From: an uncultured Aequorivita sp.
GTDB lineage: Bacteria; Bacteroidota; Bacteroidia; Flavobacteriales; Flavobacteriaceae
Length of the DNA: 64,000 nt
Direction: 5' to 3'
NCBI GenBank assembly: GCA_937125455.1
Contig: CAKZLK010000017.1
Span: 246,001-310,000 of the forward strand
Position numbers and translations under genes: made by a program. The notes below the pieces were generated by a model. The model was given only the letters and a program-made list of their open reading frames with translations, was not told where the DNA came from and searched no databases. Each line of letters begins with the position of its first letter. Within the stretch, counting starts at the first letter, position 1. Below, piece by piece: positions 24,735 through 32,493 of this stretch.

Positions 24735-27227
24735 ATGAAGTACCTTCTTTTGTCTTTTTTTATTATTCTAGGTGCTTCGTTGTATTCACAGACCAAAGTT
24801 AGTGGAGTTATTAAAGATGCTACAGGTTATCCAGTTGCCTTTGCCAATGTTATTTTCAAGGATTCTCAGGAAGGAACTATTTCTGATGAAAATGGGCGGT
24901 ATTATTTAGAAAGTGAGAAAACCTACAAAACGGTTATTTTTTCATTTATAGGATATGCCACCAAAGAAGTGGACCTAACTTCGCGAAGCACTTACAATAT
25001 GGAGGTGGTTTTGGAAGAAAGTACTGATGCATTAGATGAAGTAGTTGTTTACAGTGGAAAAACTTCAAAAAAAAATAATCCAGCGATTGATATTCTCCGA
25101 AAAATATGGGAAAACCGCAGGGAAAACGGAGTGAAGAAATTCAAACAGTACAATTATGATAAATACGAAAAGTTGGAGTTTGATTTGAACACAATAGACA
25201 GTGCGCTTATCAAAAGCAAAGTTTTCAAAGGAATGGAGTTTATTTTTGACCAGACCGACACTTCAAACGTAACGGGGAATACTTATTTACCAATTTTCAT
25301 TAACGAAGCTTCTTCCAAAGTTTATGGTGACAATTCATTAAATGAAGAAAAGGAGGTATTAGAGGGAAATAAAAACTCTGGTTTTGATAACAACCAAACA
25401 CTTATTGCGTTCGTAAAGGACCTTTATAGCGATTATGACGTGTATGATAATTATCTAAAGTTTTTTGATAAAGCTTTTACCAGTCCACTATCTCGAACTG
25501 GAGTAGATGTATATAATTATGTACTTCGCGATAGTGCTTACCGCGATAACAAATGGTGTTATAATATTGTGTATTATCCTCGCCGAAAAAATGAATTGAC
25601 CTTTAAAGGCGATTTTTGGGTAAACGATTCCACATGGGCTATAAAAGAAATCAACTTACAGGCCTCCAAAAGTGCCAACTTAAACTGGGTGCGCGATGTT
25701 TATATTGAGCAGGAGTTTGAAGTTTTAAATGACTCTATATTCCTTATTACTCGAGACTACTTTATGAGTGATTTCAGTTTTAGAAAAAAAGAAGAAGCAA
25801 AAGGTATTTATGGAAAGCGAACAACCCTATATGACAATTATGTTTTCGACATACCGAAGGATAAAAAGTTTTATTCACAACAAGTAGATCCATACAATTT
25901 CGAAGTTTATAACCGACCGGATGAGTTTTGGGAAAAGAACCGGATGGAAAAACTTAGCAAGGACGAAACAGGGGTCTATAAAATGCTCGACACGTTAAAA
26001 ACCGTCCCGCGTTTTAAAGCATTGTATAATGTGGGGGCTACCTTGGCTAGTGGGTATTACGAAGTGAAAAACTTTGATGTTGGCCCAGTATTTTCAATCT
26101 TTGGGTTTAATGAAGCCGAAGGAATGCGTATACGTTTGGGTGGAAGAACATATTTCAGCCAAAACGATCCGTGGCGTTTGGAAGGTTTTGGAGCTTATGG
26201 CTTTAAAGATGATCGCTTTAAATATGGAATCAGTGCCAAGTGGCTTTTGGATAGAAAGTCGCGATTAACAGTATTTGGAGGCAATCGGCGCGATGTGGAG
26301 CAAACAGGAGCCAGCCTTACCAATAGCAATGATGTTTTGGGCCGGAGTCTGGCGTCCTCTTCATTATTATCAGTTGGGGCCAATGATAGGCTTTCGCGAA
26401 TAAATCTTACAACTATTGGATTTGACATTGAGCCGTGGAAGAATTTTATTTTGCGATTAACAGGTTCATACCGAACCTTGGAATCTGCAACCGAAACCTT
26501 CAGTATTGATTATAAGGTAATGGAAGATGGCCTTTTTACGGGCGAAGTGAAAAGCGAACTGAAACAGGCTGAAATACAAGTTGGCTTTTTCTATACTCCA
26601 GGAAGAAAAACTTCTGGTTATGGCGTGGAACGCACTGTTATAAACGATGGAGACTTTCCTTCTTTTTATGCCGGCTATAGTTATGGTTTAAAAGGTGTTT
26701 TGCAAGGTGATTTTGAATACAAAAAAATTCAGGCGCTATATACTCAACCATGGAATATTGGAGGTATTGGCCGTTTACTTTCTACTGTTGAAGTGGGTAC
26801 TACCATTGGCGCGGTCCCGCTCAGTTTATTGAACCCTATTCCTGGAAACCAAACCTATTTTAGTTTGTATAATACTTTTACGCAGTTGGATTATTACGAG
26901 TTTGTAAGTGATACTTATACTTCTTTACATTTACAACACAATTTTGGTGGACGCATTTTTTCGCGCATTCCTTTGCTCCGAAAGCTAGATTTGCGAGAAG
27001 TGGTTGGTTTTAGAGCTATTTACGGTACCATATCTCAAGAGAATAAAGACCTTAATGCTTCGAATATTGTTTACAAGGCGCCCGAAAATATTTATTGGGA
27101 ATGGAGTGTAGGGGTGGGTAATATCTTCCGGGTCTTTAGATTGGACTTCAATTTCCGCGGCAATTATTTGGAGAATCCAAATGCTCGAAAATTTGGGGTG
27201 ACTGGCGTTTTTGGGTTTACTTTTTAG
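24735..27227 (+). CDS. DUF5686 outer-membrane protein with carboxypeptidase-regulatory-like domain
   Basis: An 830-residue exported protein. After the signal peptide (MKYLLLSFFIILGASLYSQ) comes a CarboxypepD_reg-like beta-sandwich (residues 20-105; VSGVIKDATGYPVAFANV, SDENGRYYLES). The rest matches the DUF5686 family, whose C-terminal half consists of alternating amphipathic strands ending GVFGFTF, consistent with an outer-membrane beta-barrel. Such proteins resemble TonB-dependent transporters without a plug, and their role is unknown. It lies 39 bp after pdhB, an arrangement common in Flavobacteriaceae but without a clear functional link. Confidence 0.85.
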   Translation: MKYLLLSFFIILGASLYSQTKVSGVIKDATGYPVAFANVIFKDSQEGTISDENGRYYLESEKTYKTVIFSFIGYATKEVDLTSRSTYNMEVVLEESTDALDEVVVYSGKTSKKNNPAIDILRKIWENRRENGVKKFKQYNYDKYEKLEFDLNTIDSALIKSKVFKGMEFIFDQTDTSNVTGNTYLPIFINEASSKVYGDNSLNEEKEVLEGNKNSGFDNNQTLIAFVKDLYSDYDVYDNYLKFFDKAFTSPLSRTGVDVYNYVLRDSAYRDNKWCYNIVYYPRRKNELTFKGDFWVNDSTWAIKEINLQASKSANLNWVRDVYIEQEFEVLNDSIFLITRDYFMSDFSFRKKEEAKGIYGKRTTLYDNYVFDIPKDKKFYSQQVDPYNFEVYNRPDEFWEKNRMEKLSKDETGVYKMLDTLKTVPRFKALYNVGATLASGYYEVKNFDVGPVFSIFGFNEAEGMRIRLGGRTYFSQNDPWRLEGFGAYGFKDDRFKYGISAKWLLDRKSRLTVFGGNRRDVEQTGASLTNSNDVLGRSLASSSLLSVGANDRLSRINLTTIGFDIEPWKNFILRLTGSYRTLESATETFSIDYKVMEDGLFTGEVKSELKQAEIQVGFFYTPGRKTSGYGVERTVINDGDFPSFYAGYSYGLKGVLQGDFEYKKIQALYTQPWNIGGIGRLLSTVEVGTTIGAVPLSLLNPIPGNQTYFSLYNTFTQLDYYEFVSDTYTSLHLQHNFGGRIFSRIPLLRKLDLREVVGFRAIYGTISQENKDLNASNIVYKAPENIYWEWSVGVGNIFRVFRLDFNFRGNYLENPNARKFGVTGVFGFTF

Positions 27228-27280
27228 AATTATTTCACTTGGTTGCACTTTGAAGATTCTTTTTCAAAAACAGTAAAATT

Positions 27281-27562
27281 TCATTTTTTCAAAATAAATT
27301 CACTCAATTCCTTTTCCCGAAAAACTTTGTTGGTTTTAGTTACCAGTATCTTTTCATCTCCTAAGTCAATTATTTGGTAATTGGGATTGCAGTTTTTTAT
27401 TCTGAAATGTAGAGATTGTAGTCCTGCTTGGAGACCTTTTTCCTTTGTTTGTTGATATACATAGTGTGAGCAGGATGTTTTAAAAAGGCATTTTCTTCGC
27501 CTGCTCTTTGGTACTAAAATCCAGTAGCTTTTAATGCTTAAAAGGAGGATGGATTTCATCAT
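27281..27562 (-). CDS. YidD-like membrane protein insertion factor
   Basis: A 93-residue protein with a short hydrophobic N-terminus and a YidD-type core: CLFKTSCSHYVYQQTKEKG followed by IKNCNPNYQIIDLG. In classical YidD the core has the pattern RCRFxPTCSxYAxxAxxxxG followed by RCxPW, so this is a divergent copy that keeps the cysteines. YidD assists YidC in membrane protein insertion. It overlaps the upstream gene by four bases (27559-27562), so both are translated as a coupled pair. A bona fide rpmH-linked yidD probably exists elsewhere; this one could have a different task. Confidence 0.75.
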   Translation of the reverse strand: MMKSILLLSIKSYWILVPKSRRRKCLFKTSCSHYVYQQTKEKGLQAGLQSLHFRIKNCNPNYQIIDLGDEKILVTKTNKVFREKELSEFILKK

Positions 27563-27789
27563 TTTTTAAAAACCAACATATTACTGACCAAAGTAAAACC
27601 AGGTTTTGCTCCAAGGCCAAAGCAACCTTCATTTCCTGCTACATGGTTGGTTGCTGTTTCCATTTTTATGTATGTCCATCCTTGTTTAGAGTATTTGTTT
27701 ATCAATTGCTCCAGCTGTACCGATACATGCTTTGAGGATCCAGTTTTATGGTCTATTTGTGCGGTAAAAGGAATTACTTTGTACTCCAT
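27559..27789 (-). CDS. DUF4177-like small protein
   Basis: A 76-residue protein of the DUF4177-like type: MEYKVIPFTAQ, then VQLEQLINKYSKQGWTYIKM and a C-terminal MLVFKK. The alpha/beta pattern (strand, long helix with QGW, strand, glycine-rich loop GNEGCFGLG, strand) is characteristic. No signal peptide or membrane segment. Function unknown. It is coupled to the YidD-like gene by a four-base overlap. Upstream lies a region with two TTACGG-N4-CCGTAA palindromes, the nearer one 29 bases from the start codon. Confidence 0.75.
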   Translation of the reverse strand: MEYKVIPFTAQIDHKTGSSKHVSVQLEQLINKYSKQGWTYIKMETATNHVAGNEGCFGLGAKPGFTLVSNMLVFKK

Positions 27790-27817
27790 AGCTGTAAGTT
27801 CTTATTAAATTAATAAA

Positions 27818-27845
27818 AGTCCCTTACGGAATCCCGTAAGGGACT
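27818..27845. promoter_or_regulatory. Perfect 28-bp palindrome with core TTACGG-N4-CCGTAA (site 1)
   Basis: The arms AGTCCCTTACGG and CCGTAAGGGACT are separated by AATC. It lies 29 bases upstream of the DUF4177-like gene and may be an operator or, on the minus strand where a TTTTATT run follows, a terminator. Site 2 at 27924-27941 has the same core and spacing. Confidence 0.55.
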
Positions 27846-27923
27846 GATCTTGGCCACTTTTTTCTCCCCAGAAATTAGTCGTGGCTAAATCAGCACTAAA
27901 TTAGTAAGGCTGAAAATGATTTG

Positions 27924-27941
27924 ATTACGGTTTTCCGTAAT
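27924..27941. promoter_or_regulatory. Second TTACGG-N4-CCGTAA palindrome (site 2)
   Basis: ATTACGG-TTTT-CCGTAAT is a perfect inverted repeat with the same six-base half-site and spacer length as site 1, 101 bases away. It lies 38 bases downstream of the LuxR-type response regulator stop. Two matched half-sites with equal spacing suggest a dimeric DNA-binding protein, possibly that regulator. Confidence 0.5.
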
Positions 27942-27978
27942 GGAGCCGTTTTTTTTGAAATTGCTATTTGGTGATAAG

Positions 27979-28644
27979 CTAAATAAGCCCTAAATCTTTT
28001 GCGATTGATATAAGTTGTGTAGCATTTTTTGCGCTAAAACTTGAGCGAAGTTTCAATATGCGTTTTTCTATGGCGCTCAAGCTACTTGGGTTGATATTCT
28101 TGCTTTTAAAATGTTGGCTTATTTCGTCTTGCGAAAATCCATTGGCTAGAAGCTTCATAATTTCAATATCAAAATCGTCAATTTCAGTGTTCGATGATTT
28201 CCGCAATACATTTGCAACTTGTGGCGAAAGATAAGTCTGGCCGTTGTATACTTTAAAAATAGCTTCCTCCAATTGTTTTAATCCGTTTCTGCCTTTGCAA
28301 ACGAAGGCATCTGCATTGCATCCCAACATTACGGTCCGTATCTTTTGGGGGCGGTCTTCCACAGAATAGGCTATTATTTTTAAGTTTGGATACTCTTGTT
28401 TTAAGGCTTTTATAAGGGTTTCTCCAGACTGGTATTTTTGTTGCCGGTGGTCTTCTTTATATGAAAGGTCTGTTATTAAAAGATCAAATGGATGCTCATC
28501 TATCTCTGCTCTTTTAATCTTCAAATAGGCGTCATCACAGTACTGTACTTGCTGAAAATTGTCTATATGTAATGCTTCTAAAATAGAAACAATACCATTG
28601 CTAATACTGCCTAGGTCTTCCGAAATCAAAACTTTCTTGAACAT
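27979..28644 (-). CDS. Two-component response regulator with C-terminal HTH
   Basis: A 221-residue response regulator. The receiver domain (1-125) has the acidic pair E9-D10, the phosphoacceptor D59 in LLITDLSY and the conserved lysine K117 (AFVCKG). The C-terminal domain (about 155-215) is a LuxR/GerE-like helix-turn-helix, but it is divergent: the recognition region is NGFSQDEISQHFKSKNINPS and SLSAIEKRILKLRS. It lies three bases downstream of the TPR histidine kinase gene on the same strand and is clearly its partner. Neighbouring TTACGG palindromes are candidate binding sites. Confidence 0.9.
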   Translation of the reverse strand: MFKKVLISEDLGSISNGIVSILEALHIDNFQQVQYCDDAYLKIKRAEIDEHPFDLLITDLSYKEDHRQQKYQSGETLIKALKQEYPNLKIIAYSVEDRPQKIRTVMLGCNADAFVCKGRNGLKQLEEAIFKVYNGQTYLSPQVANVLRKSSNTEIDDFDIEIMKLLANGFSQDEISQHFKSKNINPSSLSAIEKRILKLRSSFSAKNATQLISIAKDLGLI

Positions 28645-28647
28645 AAC

Positions 28648-30303
28648 TTACAAAGTAATTTTTGCTTTAAAACCTTCATTAGGTTTTGATTCAAAAATAA
28701 TAGTTCCGTTTAAAGTTTGAATACGGTTTTCCGCATTCAGTAAACCATTTTTATTTTTTATCTGACAACCTACACCATTATCCGAATAAGTGATGATTAT
28801 TTTATTGTTGTTTTGGGTAAAGGATATAGCTGCCAATGAAGCGTGGCTGTGTTTTGACATATTGGTCATCAATTCTTTTAGAACTCTATATATTGTGATT
28901 TTTTTTAAGTCATTAACCACTTTCCAATTCATTTTGGAGATATTTTGGGTAATTACGTTAGTTTGCTCATTTTTATAGCTTAAAAGTAAATCTGATAGTT
29001 GCTCGGTAAAATTTTCATTGACTTCAATAGCGCTATTTTCTTTGGATATGTCGCGGGTTTTGTTGTAGATACCTTCTACATCATCTAGTATTTCTTCTTT
29101 CGCTATGGCGGTTCTTTGTAATTTGACCATTACATGGTAAAGGTCATTAGCGACCTCGTCATGTACCTTTTTTGAAATACGGCTTTCAGTGTTGTGGACT
29201 TGAATGATTTTTTCTTTTTTGTGTCTTATTCGCAATGCGAAATATGTAAATATTGAGGTTAGTGCAATTATAACTCCAAGTATTAAGAATATAAGTTTTT
29301 GATTTTTTTCTTTTTCTTTTTCCAAAAGCGCTTCTGCAGTTTTCTTTTTTTCATTAGCTACATTATACTTTATAAATGCATTTTTGTTTTCAGCTAATTG
29401 TTTTTCCTTGGCGATACTATCGGTAACTTTTTTGAACTGAACGATTTTTGGATCCTCGTTCATTACAGCAAAGAGTGATAGGGCATCTTGAAGGAAGGTG
29501 ATGCTATTTAGTGAATTTGCAATTTCGTAAGCTTTGTTGGCATAGCTTGTGGCTTGTTTTATATTATTTCGGTCAAAATAATACAAAGCAAAGTTTTTAT
29601 TGCTGGAATACATGCCATCCAAATTGTTTTGAGCTTCCCTAATTGACAATGCTTTTTTTAACTTAGTTAATGCATCAGGGTTTCCCAACTTAGATTCTAC
29701 AAATCCCAGATTATCAAGAATCATTGCAAACTGGAGGGAGTTTGTATCGGAGTCAATTTTTTTATAAGCAAGATTGAATTGTTCTACTGCTTTTTGATAT
29801 TGCTTTTCATCCTTGTAAATATTGGCTTTGTTATTAATAAGCGTAATACTGTCTGATAGTTTTTTGGAAAAACTTAGCGATAAATCGTAGGCTTGGATCG
29901 CTTTTTCAGTATTGTATGATTCTCGGTACAAATTTCCCAATTCATTGTAGATTCCTTTTCTTACTTCTATCAGGGTATCTTTTTGATGATAATTATCAAC
30001 TAAGGCAAGTGCTTGCACCGCTGCATTTTCGCTCTCATTAAAATCTCCAATTTTAAATTCTCCAAGTGCAATCAGCCTTAGGTCTTTGATGGCACTTAGA
30101 GTGTCTTTTCTTTTTAGATGCTTTTCTTTTTTTAAGTAGTAGAATTTCAGGCCTTGTTGAATGTCTTTACTTGTTTGTGGATTTACAATAAGGTGATAAT
30201 TATTTTCAATTGAATCCAATGAGTTTTGAGAGGTACTAATAAGGGGGCTTAAAAAAAAGAAAAGAAGCCAAAAAAAGAGGAATGAAATTGGTTGTTTTTT
30301 CAT
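28648..30303 (-). CDS. TPR-containing sensor histidine kinase
   Basis: A 551-residue membrane kinase. A signal peptide (residues 1-25) leads into an extracytoplasmic domain of TPR repeats (about 50-290; NELGNLYRESYNTEKAIQAY and ANIYKDEKQYQKAVEQFN), then a coiled coil, a membrane helix (IFLILGVIIALTSIFTYFAL) and the cytoplasmic kinase. The phosphoacceptor is H381 in KKVHDEVANDLY, as in HisKA_3-type (NarL-pairing) kinases, and the ATPase domain has the N box ELMTNMSKHSHA and the G box SDNGVG. It is followed by its response regulator and preceded, 31 bp upstream, by a small Pro-tailed lipoprotein. The signal is unknown. Confidence 0.92.
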   Translation of the reverse strand: MKKQPISFLFFWLLFFFLSPLISTSQNSLDSIENNYHLIVNPQTSKDIQQGLKFYYLKKEKHLKRKDTLSAIKDLRLIALGEFKIGDFNESENAAVQALALVDNYHQKDTLIEVRKGIYNELGNLYRESYNTEKAIQAYDLSLSFSKKLSDSITLINNKANIYKDEKQYQKAVEQFNLAYKKIDSDTNSLQFAMILDNLGFVESKLGNPDALTKLKKALSIREAQNNLDGMYSSNKNFALYYFDRNNIKQATSYANKAYEIANSLNSITFLQDALSLFAVMNEDPKIVQFKKVTDSIAKEKQLAENKNAFIKYNVANEKKKTAEALLEKEKEKNQKLIFLILGVIIALTSIFTYFALRIRHKKEKIIQVHNTESRISKKVHDEVANDLYHVMVKLQRTAIAKEEILDDVEGIYNKTRDISKENSAIEVNENFTEQLSDLLLSYKNEQTNVITQNISKMNWKVVNDLKKITIYRVLKELMTNMSKHSHASLAAISFTQNNNKIIITYSDNGVGCQIKNKNGLLNAENRIQTLNGTIIFESKPNEGFKAKITL

Positions 30304-30334
30304 TCCTCTAAAGTACTAACAAATTGGGAGATTT

Positions 30335-30496
30335 TTATCCTCCTCCGTCAGGTGGGGGTGGCGGTGGTGGAAAATGCCCCTCATCGCCACAACAGGCTTG
30401 TGTGCTCTTTACTTCCTCAGAAATTACTTGTGGTGTACAGGAAAAAATACCCATATTGAGGAAAACGGTAAGTGCTATTAAAATTATTTTCTTCAT
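30335..30496 (-). CDS. Small lipoprotein with Cys-Cys and polyproline-glycine tail
   Basis: A 53-residue predicted lipoprotein starting at the ATG at 30496. The signal MKKIILIALTVFLNMGIFSC ends in a lipobox. The mature chain of about 30 residues has a Cys-Cys pair (QACCGDEGHF) and a tail of seven prolines ending DGGG. It ends 31 bp before the TPR histidine kinase gene on the same strand, so lipoprotein, kinase and response regulator look like one operon. It could be a sensed or accessory envelope component, but this is inference. The longer in-frame ORF upstream has no start that would preserve the signal. Confidence 0.7.
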   Translation of the reverse strand: MKKIILIALTVFLNMGIFSCTPQVISEEVKSTQACCGDEGHFPPPPPPPDGGG

Positions 30497-30849
30497 TTTG
30501 TTTAATTTAAAAGTTGATATTAGTGTGGCTGTCCTGGTAATTGCCCAGAGAATTTTATAGCGACACGTTAAAGTGGAAGGGAAGCCTTCCAATTTGAGAA
30601 GTGTGGAGCGCAGAAGTAAGGCAAGTGGTTACTTCTCATAATGGCCAATCACTTTACGCTGCGGCTCCAGTAGCAGTATTGAAATGTTTTGTAAACCCTG
30701 TTACACCCAGGGTGGCATTGCAATACTGAAGCAAATGAATGAAGAATGTGCTGGAAAGGTTGGAAAGGAAACAGAAAGGTTTCGGAAAAGAAATTCCAAT
30801 CTTTTTCCAACTGATTTTTGTAGTTTTAGAACATTGAAAAACAGTGCGT
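30497..30849. other. 353-bp divergent intergenic region with strong predicted RNA structure
   Basis: No ORF of coding quality is seen. The central part (30566-30728) is unusually GC-richer than its surroundings and dense in inverted repeats, described as a separate ncRNA candidate. The right part (30730-30849) is purine-rich on the + strand and leads to the gene at 30850. Confidence 0.7.
30566..30728. ncRNA. Candidate structured ncRNA or regulatory RNA element
   Basis: Perfect or near-perfect stems include TGGAAGG/CCTTCCA (30574-30591), AGAAGTAA/TTACTTCT (30612-30636), GGAGCGCAG/CTGCGGCTCC (30605-30668, one bulge), CGTTAAAGTG/CACTTTACG (30566-30658, one bulge), ACCCTG/CAGGGT (30695-30713) and CAGTATTG/CAATACTG (30674-30728). 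Several are nested, so they can form together. No coding frame or terminator-like T-run is present. Strand is unknown; the region could also be a degenerate palindromic mobile element. Confidence 0.45.
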
Positions 30850-31545
30850 ATGCATAGCGAATTACTTTTAAGAGCTTTTGAAAAAGTGCGTGGGGAATTA
30901 GTAGAAGAAGGTTTTGCAAGCCCATCAGATTCAAGGTGTGCGCAAGAATTGTCTGCTATTGTCTCAAAAACATTTTCCTATGGTGAGCGAAGTTTAAGGG
31001 ATTTTTATAATGAAGCTCGAAATAGTTCAGAAGGGGATATTAATATACCACAGCCCCAAGTATTATCTGCATTAGCAAAATATTTAGGATATGAGAATTA
31101 TAAAGATTTTCTTGTTAAGAATACTATAGTTGAATTAAAAGAAATTAAAGCTGATGGCAAAGTTTCAAAGAAGAATAAATTAGTGTTGCTTGTAATAGCG
31201 ATTAGTTTAATAACCATTATTGGGTTTTTTGGGTATCATTATTTTAACCAACAGCGCTGGATGGAATGGGATGAAACGCATTATGTTGAAGCTTCCTTTG
31301 ATTCAGAAAAATTGAGGGAAGGAAACCTTAAAGCATATAAAGCGGAGCGGATAGTTGATTTTAAAAAAATAACACCTGCCTGTGCGTCTAAGTTTTTTAA
31401 TGATGATGGTAGCGTCCGAGTTTGGTATGGAAAAAATAAAGAGGGAACTCTTGAGTATTTTACGAGCTATGGTTTGCATCCGCAAACTGGAAAAACATTG
31501 AGGCCGATTACGCGTTATATGATTGGGAAGTATATTTGCAAGTAG
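30850..31545 (+). CDS. Single-span membrane protein with helical N-domain, unknown function
   Basis: A 231-residue protein. An N-terminal helical domain (1-90) has the pattern LSAIVSKTFSYGERSLRDFY, then a short loop and VLSALAKYLGYENYKDFL. This pattern recurs in several Bacteroidota proteins, from memory, and looks like a small DNA- or protein-binding helical bundle. A membrane helix spans about 111-131, and roughly 95 residues are predicted outside (GLHPQTGKTLRPITRYMIGK near the end). The topology suggests signal transfer across the inner membrane. The ATG at 30850 is preferred to a GTG two codons upstream. No family name can be given. Confidence 0.7.
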   Translation: MHSELLLRAFEKVRGELVEEGFASPSDSRCAQELSAIVSKTFSYGERSLRDFYNEARNSSEGDINIPQPQVLSALAKYLGYENYKDFLVKNTIVELKEIKADGKVSKKNKLVLLVIAISLITIIGFFGYHYFNQQRWMEWDETHYVEASFDSEKLREGNLKAYKAERIVDFKKITPACASKFFNDDGSVRVWYGKNKEGTLEYFTSYGLHPQTGKTLRPITRYMIGKYICK

Positions 31546-31550
31546 GCAAA

Positions 31551-31579
31551 CCCCCTTCGACAAGCTCAGGGTGACAAGG
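31551..31579. repeat. Short dispersed-type element (TTCGACAAGCTCAGGGTGAC)
   Basis: A short imperfect palindrome (CCCTTCGACAAGCTCAGGG) between convergent genes. Sequences of this type recur in intergenic regions of many bacterial genomes, including Flavobacteriia, from memory. A related TTCGACTGCGCAGTACAGCGC occurs at 34886-34907. Confidence 0.55.
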
Positions 31580-31589
31580 ATCTTGTTTT

Positions 31590-32315
31590 TTACGATTTGA
31601 TAGGTTGATTTTCCTTTTGTTTCACTTCTGCTTCAAAGAGAACAAGGAAGTGCTTTAGTAGTTTTTCTTTTACTTCTTCCATAGAAATTTCGGTTTTGCC
31701 CAATTCCACATTTAATGAGGTTACCGCTTTGTCTTTGATTCCGCAGGGGATCATATTGTCAAAATAGCCTAAATCGGTATTTACATTAAGCGCAAAACCG
31801 TGCATGGTTACCCAACGGCTTGCCCGGACCCCCATGGCGCATATTTTTCTGGCAAATGGGGTGCCCACATCTAGCCAAACTCCGGTTTCGCCTTTACTGC
31901 GTTCTGCATTCAGCCCGTATTCCGCTAAAGTGAGAATGATCATTTCTTCCAATAAACGGAGGTATTTATGGATGTCTGTAAAGAAGTTTTCCAAATCTAT
32001 AATTGGATAGCCCACAATCTGTCCTGGGCCGTGGTAGGTAATATCACCACCGCGGTTTATTTTGTAGAATTTAGCATTGATGGCATTTAGCTTTTCTTCA
32101 GAAATAAGTAGGTTTTCCATATGGCCGCTTTTTCCGAGGGTATAAACGTGCGGATGCTCTACAAACAAAAGATAATTTGGGGTGTTTTGATCCAAATTTT
32201 CTTTTCTATTGTAACTTTTCAGCTGCAGGATTTTTTGGAAAAGCGATTCTTGAAAGTCCCAGATTTCTTTGTAATCCTTTAATCCTAAATCTAATATTTC
32301 CAAAGATCTGTTCAA
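31590..32315 (-). CDS. lipB: Octanoyl-[ACP]:protein N-octanoyltransferase (lipoate synthesis)
   Basis: A 241-residue LipB, which moves octanoyl from ACP to the lipoyl domains of enzymes such as pyruvate dehydrogenase. The core GGDITYHGPGQIVGYPI contains the RGGxxTxHGPGQ-type signature, and the catalytic cysteine and lysine are in MIPCGIKDKAVTSL. The start is TTG at 32315: an in-frame TAA lies just upstream and the protein then begins MNRSLEILDLGLKDYKE, as expected for the family. It supplies the cofactor of the E2 partner of PdhB, encoded elsewhere in the window. Confidence 0.94.
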   Translation of the reverse strand: MNRSLEILDLGLKDYKEIWDFQESLFQKILQLKSYNRKENLDQNTPNYLLFVEHPHVYTLGKSGHMENLLISEEKLNAINAKFYKINRGGDITYHGPGQIVGYPIIDLENFFTDIHKYLRLLEEMIILTLAEYGLNAERSKGETGVWLDVGTPFARKICAMGVRASRWVTMHGFALNVNTDLGYFDNMIPCGIKDKAVTSLNVELGKTEISMEEVKEKLLKHFLVLFEAEVKQKENQPIKS

Positions 32316-32493
32316 TGCTTTTTTTTAAAATTGAGGTGCAAAATTATCGATAAATTAGCTTTTCGGGATTCATATTTTGAATTTTGTGCTTTTTTTTGGT
32401 AAAAAAGAGAAAGTTAGCTTCTTAAAAATTCCTTAATTTCCACAAAGTCTTTTATCTTTACGGTTCTAAACATTCATAATAATCACAACTACA

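Noticed and set aside
27281..27562. YidD-like gene as the main yidD of the genome
   Set aside because: It is divergent, lies far from rpmH/rnpA/yidC-type genes, and is coupled to a DUF4177-like gene; I call it YidD-like only.
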